Assembly (NCBI GenBank): GCA_002168195.1
Contig: NHBP01000010.1
Location: 38,848-44,687 of the forward strand
DNA length: 5,840 nucleotides
Source of the DNA: Planctomycetaceae bacterium TMED10
GTDB lineage: Bacteria; Planctomycetota; Planctomycetia; Pirellulales; UBA7805
Reading direction: 5' to 3'
The notes beneath the pieces are model-generated. The model searched no databases. It was not told the DNA's origin and was given only the letters and a program-made list of their open reading frames with translations. Positions 1 to 5,840 of the stretch are shown here, one piece after another. Positions within the stretch are counted from its first letter, which is position 1; the number at the start of each line of letters is the position of its first letter. Position numbers and translations under genes: made by a program.

Positions 1-502
1 TCAGATTTTCTTCGGTGAGTCGACCTTCGAGAAAGGCCCTGGCATAAATTCCTGGCGAGGCGTGACCCTGGAAGTAAACCCGGTCGCCCTGGAAATCACC
101 GTAATCACCACGCAGAAAGTGATTCAACGCGACCTCATAGAGCGTAGCACTTGATGCATAAGTCGAAATATGTCCCCCGATACCAGCCGATACTTGATTC
201 GCTCGAGTCACCATCGCCATGGCATTCCAACGAATAATACTTTTGATTCGTCGTTCAATTTCGCGGTTGCCCGGATAGACGGGCTGTTTATCGACCGGGA
301 TGGTGTTCACGTAGGGTGTATTGGCCGTGAAGGGCAGATCAATACCTTCCCGGTGTGCTTGTTCCTCGAGCACGGAGAGCAAATAGCTGACCCTTTCAGG
401 GCCTTTTTGCTCGAGTACATACCGCAGCGATTCAAGCCATTCGGCCGTTTCCGCCGGATCGATGTCTTGTCCGGTATTCGAAGCTTTCACATCCGTGGCC
501 AT
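1..502 (-). CDS. aceE: Pyruvate dehydrogenase E1 component, homodimeric type (N-terminal 167 codons, cut by window edge)
   Basis: This is the thiamine-diphosphate-dependent E1 subunit of the cytoplasmic pyruvate dehydrogenase complex. It decarboxylates pyruvate and transfers the acetyl group to the lipoyl arm of E2. Translating the minus strand from the ATG at 502 gives 167 complete codons that run off the left edge; the E. coli enzyme is about 887 residues. Landmarks in order are YVNTIPV (64-70), YPGN (76-79), ERRIKSIIRWNAMAM (83-97), GGHISTYASSATLYEV (109-124) and FQGHASPGIYARAFLEGRLT (144-163). H111 and H147 align with E. coli active-site histidines H106 and H142 by my own eye alignment. 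The start is supported by an AGGA motif (plus-strand 512-515) 9 bases upstream and by an in-frame TGA just before that. The gene follows lpd on the same strand. Family assignment is secure; everything beyond the N-terminus is unseen. Confidence 0.96.
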   Translation of the reverse strand, partial: MATDVKASNTGQDIDPAETAEWLESLRYVLEQKGPERVSYLLSVLEEQAHREGIDLPFTANTPYVNTIPVDKQPVYPGNREIERRIKSIIRWNAMAMVTRANQVSAGIGGHISTYASSATLYEVALNHFLRGDYGDFQGDRVYFQGHASPGIYARAFLEGRLTEENL

Positions 503-511
503 TGCAATAAA

Positions 512-515
512 TCCT
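512..515 (-). promoter_or_regulatory. Ribosome binding site of aceE
   Basis: The minus strand reads AGGA here, with 9 bases before the ATG at 502. It is a short match to the anti-Shine-Dalgarno sequence, but the same 9-base spacing occurs at lpd and cls in this window. Confidence 0.55.
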
Positions 516-558
516 GGGTGTCATTCTGCAGATAAGGCGAGGTTGTAATCTACCACGA

Positions 559-574
559 CCGAAAGATTTTTCGG
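559..574. repeat. Short inverted repeat upstream of aceE (6-bp stem, 4-base loop)
   Basis: CCGAAA at 559-564 and TTTCGG at 569-574 form a perfect 6-bp stem around a 4-base loop, 57 bases upstream of the aceE start. No T-run follows on the minus strand, so it is not a standard terminator. It could be a leader hairpin, an operator half-site pair, or chance. Confidence 0.3.
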
Positions 575-649
575 GAAAAAAGCAAGCGAACCCTCACCAT
601 AGCTCCACCTGCCAGTTCAAAATCCTCCTCGGGCATACGATTTACACGA

Positions 650-673
650 CCCCACCCCCTGGTTGGAGTGGGA
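650..673 (-). repeat. GC-rich hairpin in the lpd-aceE spacer, better paired in minus-strand RNA
   Basis: In minus-strand RNA, UCCCACUCC (plus 673-665) can pair with GGGGUGGGG (plus 658-650) across a 6-base loop. This uses two G-U pairs, one internal and one terminal. In plus-strand RNA those positions become C-A mismatches, so the structure favours the transcript running from lpd toward aceE. No U-tract follows it, so processing, stability or leader structure is more plausible than termination. Confidence 0.35.
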
Positions 674-685
674 CCAGCCCTTCGG

Positions 686-705
686 TACCGGGCGAAACAC
701 CGGTA
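686..705. repeat. Perfect 6-bp inverted repeat TACCGG-N8-CCGGTA
   Basis: TACCGG at 686-691 and CCGGTA at 700-705 are exact reverse complements with 8 bases between them, in the lpd-aceE gap. The dyad could be a regulator site or a small RNA hairpin. No T-run adjoins it, so it is not called a terminator. Confidence 0.3.
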
Positions 706-756
706 ATCACCTTATTTTCCCCAAGTTATTGCGGGACGTAAAGAGAGGTTTGGCCG

Positions 757-791
757 AACTTCTGGCAGTTTTAGGCCAGTTCACTCGTTTT
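757..791 (+). terminator. Possible weak hairpin with T-run downstream of lpd (plus orientation only)
   Basis: GAAC and TGGC (757-760, 764-767) pair with GCCA and GTTC (775-782), giving an 8-bp stem with a 3-base bulge. A plus-strand GTTTTT run follows about eight bases later, near 786-791. This arrangement suits termination of plus-strand transcription entering from the aceE side, yet no plus-strand gene is seen there. For lpd itself, on the minus strand, the hairpin lacks a downstream T-run. Weak evidence; it may be chance. Confidence 0.15.
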
Positions 792-808
792 TGGCCGCTC
801 TAATCGCT

Positions 809-2236
809 TTAACCGACAGGTTTCCTCTTGGGTCGATAGACTTCAGTTGCCAAGCCCAATTGGACTTCGGCTGCAAAAGCCAGCGTTTCACTGAGTGTGG
901 GATGGGGATGGATTGATTCGGCCAGATCGCGGGCAGTCACACCCATTTCAATGGCCACCACACCTTCAGCAATCAACTCTCCAGCACCGGTACCAACCAA
1001 CCCCACCCCAAGCAATCGCTCTGTTTCAGGCTCGAACAGCAGTTTCGTCAGTCCGGACGTCGCCCCTACCGCTTGCGCTCTTCCGCTTGCTGCCCACGGA
1101 TACTGGGCAACTTCGTAAGCGATTCCCTCTTGCCTTGCTTGATCTTCAGTCAGTCCGGCCCATGCGATTTCCGGGTCCGTAAACACCACCGCCGGAATGG
1201 CCAATTTGTCGAATTCAGCCGGCTCCCCAGCCATCGCTTCGACCGCCACTTTTCCCTGATGGGCTGCCTTGTGTGCAAGCATTGGTTCGCCAGCGACATC
1301 CCCGATGGCCAAAATTTTGGGATCGTCAGTTTGTTGCATCTTATCGGTTAAGACAAACCCGCGTTCATCGATCTTGACCGCTGTTTTTTCAAGACCGAGA
1401 TTGCGACTATTTGGCCTTCGCCCGACAGACACGAGCACACGGTCAAATTTTTCTGTTGCCGCCAGCTCACCAGCCATGACCACTTCTATCTGTTCCCCAT
1501 GGTCAATCAACGCAGTAACCTCGGTGTTGAGATGAATATTTTCAAAGCATTTTTCCAGGCGTTTGTGGAGCGGTTTCACCAAATCACGGTCGGCGCCCAT
1601 CAACAGATTGTCAGTCAATTCGACGACAGAGACCTTGGTACCCAGTTCGGCATAGACTGTGCCTAGTTCGAGGCCAATATAACCACCCCCGACGATAAGC
1701 AATTTCTCAGGGACATCGGTCAAATCCAAGGCGCCAGTCGAATCCATGACACGCGGATTGTTGATTTTGAATACGGAAGGTACGGCGGGTGACGAACCGG
1801 TTGCCAAGATAAGTCGATCGAAGGAAAGTAAATCACCTTCCTTATAGCTTGCAGGGTCACCACCACTGAGGCGTAGAGAATCAGAGTTTTCTAAAACTCC
1901 CTCAGCCTGAATCACGCGGACTTTTCTTTTTTTTGCAAGTTGGGCAAGGCCACCAGTCAGCGTTTGGATGACTTTTTCTTTGCGTGCCCTCATTTTTTCA
2001 ACATCAATTTTTGGCTCACCGAGGCTGATCCCCCAATCGATCATGTCTCGGCTTTCGCTGATCACTTTGGCAACGTGCAGCAGCGCCTTTGAGGGGATGC
2101 ACCCGCGCAGCAGGCAGACGCCGCCAAGTTTTCCTTCCCGATCCACGATGGTTACTTCGAAACCAAGGTCTGCTGCCATGAAGGCGGCTGCGTATCCGCC
2201 GGGTCCACCCCCGAGTACTACCAATTGTGAGTGCAT
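809..2236 (-). CDS. lpd: Dihydrolipoamide dehydrogenase (E3 of pyruvate/2-oxo acid dehydrogenase complexes)
   Basis: This FAD flavoprotein reoxidises the dihydrolipoyl groups of E2 and passes electrons to NAD+. The chosen product is 475 residues, against about 474 for E. coli Lpd. Visible in order are the N-terminal FAD-binding GGGPGG (9-14), the redox disulfide in GGVCLLRGCIPSK with C41 and C46, the NAD-binding GGGYIGLE (183-190), the second FAD contact AIGD (310-313), and the C-terminal dimer-interface HPHPTLSE (444-451), whose H446 and E451 match the catalytic His-Glu pair. The reading frame stays open for 64 codons upstream to 2428, but that stretch has no flavoprotein similarity. The ATG at 2236 sits directly before the FAD motif and has AAGGAA 9 bases upstream. 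The CLLRGC form, in place of the common CLNVGC, is unusual but keeps the CxxxxC spacing. The neighbouring aceE on the same strand points to service in the pyruvate dehydrogenase complex. Confidence 0.96.
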   Translation of the reverse strand: MHSQLVVLGGGPGGYAAAFMAADLGFEVTIVDREGKLGGVCLLRGCIPSKALLHVAKVISESRDMIDWGISLGEPKIDVEKMRARKEKVIQTLTGGLAQLAKKRKVRVIQAEGVLENSDSLRLSGGDPASYKEGDLLSFDRLILATGSSPAVPSVFKINNPRVMDSTGALDLTDVPEKLLIVGGGYIGLELGTVYAELGTKVSVVELTDNLLMGADRDLVKPLHKRLEKCFENIHLNTEVTALIDHGEQIEVVMAGELAATEKFDRVLVSVGRRPNSRNLGLEKTAVKIDERGFVLTDKMQQTDDPKILAIGDVAGEPMLAHKAAHQGKVAVEAMAGEPAEFDKLAIPAVVFTDPEIAWAGLTEDQARQEGIAYEVAQYPWAASGRAQAVGATSGLTKLLFEPETERLLGVGLVGTGAGELIAEGVVAIEMGVTARDLAESIHPHPTLSETLAFAAEVQLGLATEVYRPKRKPVG

Positions 2237-2245
2237 CAAACGTAA

Positions 2246-2251
2246 TTCCTT
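2246..2251 (-). promoter_or_regulatory. Ribosome binding site that decides the lpd start
   Basis: The minus strand reads AAGGAA, 9 bases before the ATG at 2236. This favours the 475-residue Lpd over starts further upstream in the same open frame, such as the ATG at 2296 or the frame limit at 2428. Confidence 0.6.
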
Positions 2252-2527
2252 TTCTTCTGCCTTGGGTTGTTGCGGAGTGATAGCGGAGCCCGCCATTTTC
2301 CCCGACTCTGCTTTGAATACAACCACCAGGTTGCATTCTTGCATTGCCGTGCGGCTTTGTTGCGTAGGAGACTTTCCGTTAAGGCCGTCAAGGGTTCGTG
2401 AGGCCCGCTCCGCAAAGGGTAGACGCAAGTCACCGCTACCGTTTTGATTTTACCTTAGCAATGATGATTTTCATACAACGGTGTCACCCTGATAAATACT
2501 GCAAATGTTGGATGAGCAGCTTGTCGC

Positions 2528-2536
2528 TGTGGATAA
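2528..2536 (-). promoter_or_regulatory. Perfect DnaA-box 9-mer (TTATCCACA)
   Basis: The plus strand reads TGTGGATAA, the exact reverse complement of the strong consensus DnaA box. A perfect copy is expected by chance about 0.045 times in both strands of a window this size, and this one falls in the only long divergent gap. Its role is unproven: DnaA-responsive control of a flanking promoter, part of a replication origin, or coincidence. Confidence 0.4.
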
Positions 2537-2617
2537 GAAAAGACTTACGTATCGGCTGATAGATTGCGATTCGAATTTAAAAAAAGAGAGAATGACTGGA
2601 AACCTGAAGGAAACAAG

Positions 2618-2633
2618 TTTTACGATTTTACGA
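2618..2633. repeat. Tandem 8-base duplication (TTTTACGA twice)
   Basis: TTTTACGA occurs twice with no gap, at 2618-2625 and 2626-2633, in the divergent intergenic region. The unit is short and the copy number is only two, so it may be chance or replication slippage. It could also act as a direct-repeat protein site. Confidence 0.35.
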
Positions 2634-2643
2634 TGTAGTCAAT

Positions 2644-2668
2644 CGCCAGCAGGCGACCTCTCCCTGCT
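2644..2668. repeat. Two mutually exclusive small hairpins
   Basis: CGCC (2644-2647) can pair with GGCG (2652-2655) around a 4-base loop. Alternatively AGCAGG (2648-2653) can pair with CCTGCT (2663-2668) around a 9-base loop. The two foldings share bases and cannot coexist. Stems are short, so functional meaning is uncertain. Confidence 0.2.
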
Positions 2669-2698
2669 ACGGGGCCGGTAATTGTGCTATTCTCTACC

Positions 2699-2718
2699 CG
2701 TTAGCGTGTCTGCTAACG
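2699..2718. repeat. Perfect 7-bp inverted repeat CGTTAGC-N6-GCTAACG
   Basis: CGTTAGC (2699-2705) and GCTAACG (2712-2718) are exact reverse complements separated by six bases. The site lies about 140 bases upstream of the isomerase-like gene and just before its weak promoter candidate. Size and symmetry suit either a dimeric repressor operator or an RNA hairpin. No T-run follows on either strand, which argues against a terminator. Confidence 0.45.
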
Positions 2719-2731
2719 AAACCCGCCGCCA

Positions 2732-2761
2732 TTGAATAAGTCGCTGGTAGGGCGGTATGGT
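2732..2761 (+). promoter_or_regulatory. Weak sigma70-type promoter candidate for the isomerase-like gene
   Basis: TTGAAT (2732-2737) and TATGGT (2756-2761) each match four of six consensus bases, with an 18-base spacer. They lie about 100 bases before the start codon at 2858. The match is poor enough to be chance, and promoter rules for this organism are unknown to me. Confidence 0.2.
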
Positions 2762-2777
2762 TGTAACAAAATGGCCC

Positions 2778-2786
2778 TGTGGATAC
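2778..2786 (-). promoter_or_regulatory. One-mismatch DnaA-box-like 9-mer (GTATCCACA)
   Basis: The plus strand reads TGTGGATAC, one base off the DnaA consensus and in the same orientation as the perfect copy about 250 bases to the left. On its own this is weak evidence; it matters only alongside the perfect box. Confidence 0.22.
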
Positions 2787-2857
2787 GCACCACGTGCACG
2801 CACTCGCCAAGATTTTCAAAAATCAAAAAGTCTGAAAAAGCTGGGGTTCGTTGATCC

Positions 2858-4522
2858 ATGATTCCTTATATCGATCCAAGTAAACGGCTTTCGGCTGCTG
2901 CCAAAAAAAAACACGTCTGGTTAGTGGCCAATGGTGATTTACGGCTTTCCGCAAATCAGAATTGTTGGGCAGCGCAAGAAGCGATGGAGCATGCGTTAGC
3001 TGAAAGCGTTGCGGCAGCGGGATACGAACTTGTTCGTGCCCACCCCTATAAGAAAAAAGAAAAACATGCATTCATTGAGTCGCAGAAAGAAGGCATGCAG
3101 GTTTTTTCTAAAATCGATCCCGAGGTGAAATTAGTTGTTGCTGAAGCCGTTTGGCAATATTCGCATCATCTGCTGCATGGACTCATCTCTCATCAAGGAC
3201 CGATTCTCACGGTAGCCAATTGGTCGGGAACTTGGCCCGGTTTGGTGGGAATGCTGAATTTAAACGGTTCACTGACTAAGGCAGGCGTCGAATACTCAAC
3301 GCTCTGGGCCGAAGATTTTGCGGAGAATAAATTTTGTTCGATGTTGAAAAAATGGCTCGATCAAGGGGCGTACCGTCATCGCACGACACATGTCCGTTCT
3401 TTCCGCAGAGTTAAAGTACCGGCAAATTCCAGGAGAGTCGGCGAAAAGCTAGCAGTAGATCTGCAACGCAACAAAGCGATCATGGGGGTTTTTGATGAAG
3501 GGTGCATGGGAATGTTCAATGCAATCATTCCGGACCACCTCCTCAATAAAACGGGTGTCTATAAGGAACGCCTGAGTCAGTCAGCACTCTACTACGAGTC
3601 GACTCAGGTACGTCAGACGGAGGCAGTCGCCGTGCGTCGCTGGATGGACCGTAAAGGCATAAAATTTCTTACCGGCCCACGACACAAAGATCACCTCACA
3701 GAAGACCAGATTCTTGATCAATGCCGGATGTACATAGCTGCTGTGAGAATTGCAGATGATTTTGGCTGTCATACGATCGGCATTCAGTATCAGCAGGGAC
3801 TGAAGGATTTGATGCCTGCGAGTGATCTTGTCGAAGGGACACTGAATAATCGTGATCGACCTCCAGTCAAAAGTCGCGATGGAAAGCGTGTGCTCTATGC
3901 GGGTGAGCCATTACCGCATTTTAATGAGGTCGACGAGTGTGCAGGCCTCGATGCGTTGATGACCTACCGCGTGCATTCGGTATTAGGTCAACCAGTTGAA
4001 AACACCTTGCACGATTTGCGTTGGGGTGATTGGGATCAAAGCGGTACGGTTGAAGATTATGTATGGGTTTTTGAGATAAGCGGAAGCGTCCCTCCGGCAC
4101 ATTTAATTGGTGGCTGGAAGGGAGCGACTAGCGAGCGGCAACCGGCAATGTTTTTCCCCAGTGGTGGTGGTACGATCAAGGGGATTTCAAAGCCCGGTGA
4201 AATCGTCTGGTCGCGCGTTTTCGTAGAAGATGGACGATTGAAGATGGATCTAGGTCGGGCAAAGGTTGTCAAACTTCCGCTTGAGGAAACAGAGCGACGC
4301 TGGCAGGCCACGACATCGCAATGGCCGATCATGCACGCCGTTACCTACGGAGTGACACGTGACCAGATGATGGCCAGGCACAAAAGCAACCACATTCAGG
4401 TTGCCTACGGCCACACGGCGGCTGACGCCGACAAGGCAATGTATGCCAAGGCATCGATGGCCGCAGCCTTGGGTCTCGAGGTCGCTCTCTGTGGAACACG
4501 AAAAAGCGGAAAACCCTGGTAG
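2858..4522 (+). CDS. L-fucose isomerase family protein, substrate unknown
   Basis: This 554-residue protein resembles the FucI/arabinose-isomerase superfamily, whose members interconvert aldoses and ketoses using a divalent metal. By eye it follows E. coli FucI (591 residues) at several points. [17 protein letters not shown] (210-226) corresponds to the FucI GGVSMGIAGS region. The stretch around E357 (NEVDE...GLDALM) corresponds to ATENDS...GVAMLM. D386 in LHDLRWG corresponds to the second ligand region, and [13 protein letters not shown] (511-523) corresponds to NHGVLTIGHVGAD. E357, D386 and H512 therefore align with the three FucI metal ligands. The NWSGTWPG block (121-128) lies in the N-terminal domain. 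There is no signal peptide, so the protein is probably cytoplasmic. An in-frame TGA six bases upstream fixes ATG 2858 as the first usable ATG; the ribosome site is weak (GGGG, 11 bases away). The sugar, and whether it is an isomerase at all, cannot be told from sequence. Confidence 0.8.
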   Translation: MIPYIDPSKRLSAAAKKKHVWLVANGDLRLSANQNCWAAQEAMEHALAESVAAAGYELVRAHPYKKKEKHAFIESQKEGMQVFSKIDPEVKLVVAEAVWQYSHHLLHGLISHQGPILTVANWSGTWPGLVGMLNLNGSLTKAGVEYSTLWAEDFAENKFCSMLKKWLDQGAYRHRTTHVRSFRRVKVPANSRRVGEKLAVDLQRNKAIMGVFDEGCMGMFNAIIPDHLLNKTGVYKERLSQSALYYESTQVRQTEAVAVRRWMDRKGIKFLTGPRHKDHLTEDQILDQCRMYIAAVRIADDFGCHTIGIQYQQGLKDLMPASDLVEGTLNNRDRPPVKSRDGKRVLYAGEPLPHFNEVDECAGLDALMTYRVHSVLGQPVENTLHDLRWGDWDQSGTVEDYVWVFEISGSVPPAHLIGGWKGATSERQPAMFFPSGGGTIKGISKPGEIVWSRVFVEDGRLKMDLGRAKVVKLPLEETERRWQATTSQWPIMHAVTYGVTRDQMMARHKSNHIQVAYGHTAADADKAMYAKASMAAALGLEVALCGTRKSGKPW

Positions 4523-4537
4523 AGTTGTTCGACGGAC

Positions 4538-4542
4538 AGGAA
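4538..4542 (+). promoter_or_regulatory. Ribosome binding site that decides the cls start
   Basis: AGGAA lies 9 bases before ATG 4552 but directly abuts the in-frame ATG at 4543, so it favours 4552. The same 9-base spacing is seen at lpd and aceE. Confidence 0.55.
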
Positions 4543-4551
4543 ATGCTTCAG

Positions 4552-5840
4552 ATGTTCAGTCAGCACTATACATGGATTACAACTCTAGTCCTGATCGTCG
4601 ATCTCGTTATCCGGGGAGGGCTTTCGATTCGCGTTATCATGCGTCGTCGTCCCGTCGGGGTGACGATGGCATGGTTATCTGTGGTGCTGGTGTTTCCTTT
4701 TATCGGGGCGTTTCTCTACCTGCTTTTTGGCGAACTTCGACTTGGTAATCGAAGAGCTGAATGGGCAACGCGAATTCATGGACCCTTTGTCGATTGGATT
4801 AAGGAACAGCATGATTACTACAAGGTCCATTGGGAAGATCAAACATCGGTCAGTGAACCATTGGCTCGACTCGCGGAGACCGCAGTCCAAATTCCTGCGG
4901 TTCCGGACAACGATTTACAACTGATCGACAATTGGAATGCCGTATTCGATGCAATGATTTCCGATATCGATGCGGCAGAACGTACGGTTCATATGGTCTT
5001 CTATATCTGGAGTAATGGAGGCCGTGCAGATGAAGTTATTGAAGCCTTGTTACGTGCTAAAAAGCGAGGTGTGATCTGTCGGGTTCTTGTCGACGCGGTG
5101 GGAAGCAAAAAATTTCTTAAAAGTGATCAGGTCAAGCGATTGCGCGAAGCGGGTGTGATGTTGCAGGCATCGTTACCCGCGGGCATCGTGCGAATGCTTT
5201 TTGTGCGGTTTGATCTGAGAATGCATCGAAAAATTGTTGTTATCGATGGCGAGATCGCTTACACCGGTAGCCTGAATATGATCGATCCTCGATATTTTAA
5301 ACAGGATGCAGGGGTCGGGCAGTGGGTTGATGCGATGGTCCGTGTGCGAGGTCCCGTGGTGGAAGGGCTTGCGATTACCTTTCTCGAAGATTGGGAGTTG
5401 GATTCTGCAGAGGGAGTTGAAGTCCTTCAAGAGCAAGGTGATGTCCATCATGTTGAGCCATGCGGAGAATGGATTGCTCAAGTCATTCCCTCGGGACCTG
5501 CGATCCGCAGCGATGCGATCCAAGATATTTTATTGATGGCCATCTATGCGGCACGGGAAGAGTTGATTTTGACGACTCCCTACTTTGTCCCGGATGAGTT
5601 GCTTTTGACGGCACTTATTTCTGCAGCGCGGCGGGGAGTGGAGGTGACGCTTATTGTGCCTTCCCGGGTCGACTCCGTATTGGTTCGTTTTGCCAGTCAG
5701 GCTTTCAAAGGAGATCTGTTAGATGCGGGAATCCGGGTGATGCAATTTGAGGAAGGCTTGCTGCACACAAAATCAATTACGATCGATGGTAAAGTCAGTC
5801 TTTTTGGTTCGCTCAATCTCGATCCGAGAAGTCTTCATCT
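4552..5840 (+). CDS. cls: Cardiolipin synthase, phospholipase-D type (C-terminus cut by window edge)
   Basis: This membrane-bound enzyme joins two phosphatidylglycerols into cardiolipin, releasing glycerol. The window shows 429 codons with no stop; bacterial Cls proteins are usually about 480-490 residues, so roughly 50 are missing. Two hydrophobic segments (about 7-30 and 37-59) flank a basic RRRP turn (31-34), and LLFGE (57-61) follows, as is typical of Cls N-termini. Both HxKxxxxD catalytic motifs are intact: H225-K227-D232 (followed by YTGSLN) and H405-K407-D412 (followed by FGSLNLDPRS). KQDAGVG and VPSGP stretches, also typical of the family, lie between them. The frame is also open upstream of 4543 into the preceding gene, so the start rests on the ribosome site; ATG 4543 is the alternative. 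The 29-base gap after the isomerase-like gene suggests cotranscription. Confidence 0.95.
   Translation, partial: MFSQHYTWITTLVLIVDLVIRGGLSIRVIMRRRPVGVTMAWLSVVLVFPFIGAFLYLLFGELRLGNRRAEWATRIHGPFVDWIKEQHDYYKVHWEDQTSVSEPLARLAETAVQIPAVPDNDLQLIDNWNAVFDAMISDIDAAERTVHMVFYIWSNGGRADEVIEALLRAKKRGVICRVLVDAVGSKKFLKSDQVKRLREAGVMLQASLPAGIVRMLFVRFDLRMHRKIVVIDGEIAYTGSLNMIDPRYFKQDAGVGQWVDAMVRVRGPVVEGLAITFLEDWELDSAEGVEVLQEQGDVHHVEPCGEWIAQVIPSGPAIRSDAIQDILLMAIYAAREELILTTPYFVPDELLLTALISAARRGVEVTLIVPSRVDSVLVRFASQAFKGDLLDAGIRVMQFEEGLLHTKSITIDGKVSLFGSLNLDPRSLH

Larger units (their letters stand above)
503..808. other. Gap between lpd and aceE, no convincing gene
   Basis: These 306 bases separate the lpd stop from the aceE start on the minus strand. 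I see no coding region with recognisable protein character on either strand. The gap contains four short inverted repeats (559-574, 650-673, 686-705 and a bulged one at 757-782), none with a textbook terminator T-run on the minus strand. No clear -35/-10 pair for aceE was found. The length leaves open whether aceE has its own promoter or is read through from lpd with a long structured spacer. Confidence 0.6.
2237..2857. other. Divergent intergenic region between lpd and the fucose-isomerase-like gene
   Basis: About 620 bases lie between the starts of two genes read away from each other, so promoters for both probably sit here. The first 192 bases (2237-2428) are open in the lpd frame but look non-coding. 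The rest includes an A-rich run near 2578-2590, a tandem 8-mer (2618-2633), overlapping small hairpins (2644-2668), a perfect 7-bp inverted repeat (2699-2718), and two DnaA-box-like 9-mers (2528-2536, 2778-2786). I found no convincing promoter for lpd and only a weak one for the plus-strand gene. No tRNA or other RNA gene is recognised. Confidence 0.6.

Noticed and set aside
170..535. Plus-strand open frame of 121 codons
   Set aside because: It lies opposite the secure aceE N-terminus and has no recognisable protein character; it is a shadow.
550..600. Minus-strand 16-codon open frame just upstream of aceE, possible leader peptide
   Set aside because: Its GGAG is only two bases from the ATG, it has no run of regulatory codons, and nothing supports an attenuator there.
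1968..2447. Plus-strand open frame of 159 codons
   Set aside because: It is antisense to lpd and its upstream region, with low-complexity serine/arginine/proline-rich content typical of a shadow frame.
2632..2637. Minus-strand TTGACT (2640-2635 region) as -35 of an lpd promoter
   Set aside because: The only AT-rich -10-like hexamer follows after 14 bases, too short a spacer, and it would give a leader of about 380 bases.
2429..2857. The divergent gap as a replication origin
   Set aside because: There are only one perfect and one imperfect DnaA box, no clear cluster or strong AT-rich unwinding element, and no dnaA, dnaN or gidA-type neighbours.
4401..4748. Plus-strand open frame of 115 codons bridging the isomerase-like gene and cls
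   Set aside because: It overlaps both real genes in another frame, and its composition is arginine/serine-rich with no family resemblance.
5173..5523. Minus-strand open frame of 116 codons
   Set aside because: It is antisense to the catalytic part of cls, which is strongly identified by its HKD motif and flanking residues.
1..5840. CRISPR array, insertion sequence, tRNA or rRNA
   Set aside because: No regularly spaced repeats, transposase-like proteins, terminal inverted repeats or RNA gene signatures were seen.

Overview
The window looks like an ordinary metabolic stretch of a bacterial chromosome with roughly balanced base composition. Four protein genes are recognisable, two of them cut by the window edges. 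The style of the proteins suggests a planctomycete (Pirellulaceae-like): a homodimeric-type AceE, an Lpd with a CLLRGC active site, and a divergent L-fucose-isomerase-like protein. That placement comes from recalled family resemblance only and is tentative.

Left half, minus strand: lpd (dihydrolipoamide dehydrogenase, E3) is followed 306 bases later by the first 167 codons of aceE (pyruvate dehydrogenase E1), which runs off the left edge. Both encode subunits of the pyruvate dehydrogenase complex. The E2 gene aceF is not in view and may lie beyond the left edge. The lpd-aceE gap holds no convincing gene but contains four short inverted repeats.

Middle: a gap of about 620 bases separates the divergent lpd (minus) and a fucose-isomerase-like gene (plus). 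It carries a perfect DnaA-box 9-mer with a one-mismatch companion, a perfect 7-bp inverted repeat, competing small hairpins and an 8-base tandem duplication. It is the most likely place for promoters of both transcripts.

Right half, plus strand: a 554-codon gene for a protein of the L-fucose isomerase family, with all three putative metal ligands in place, is followed after a 29-base gap by a cardiolipin synthase gene. That gene has two N-terminal membrane segments and both HKD motifs, and is cut by the right edge about 50 codons before its expected end. The two genes probably share a transcript, although no functional link between them is obvious.

Three of the four chosen starts (aceE, lpd, cls) have an AGGA-type ribosome binding site exactly 9 bases upstream, which supports the start choices. 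I did not find a convincing undescribed system. The most notable points are the substrate-unknown isomerase homologue, the DnaA-box pair in the divergent gap, and the lpd-before-aceE order.
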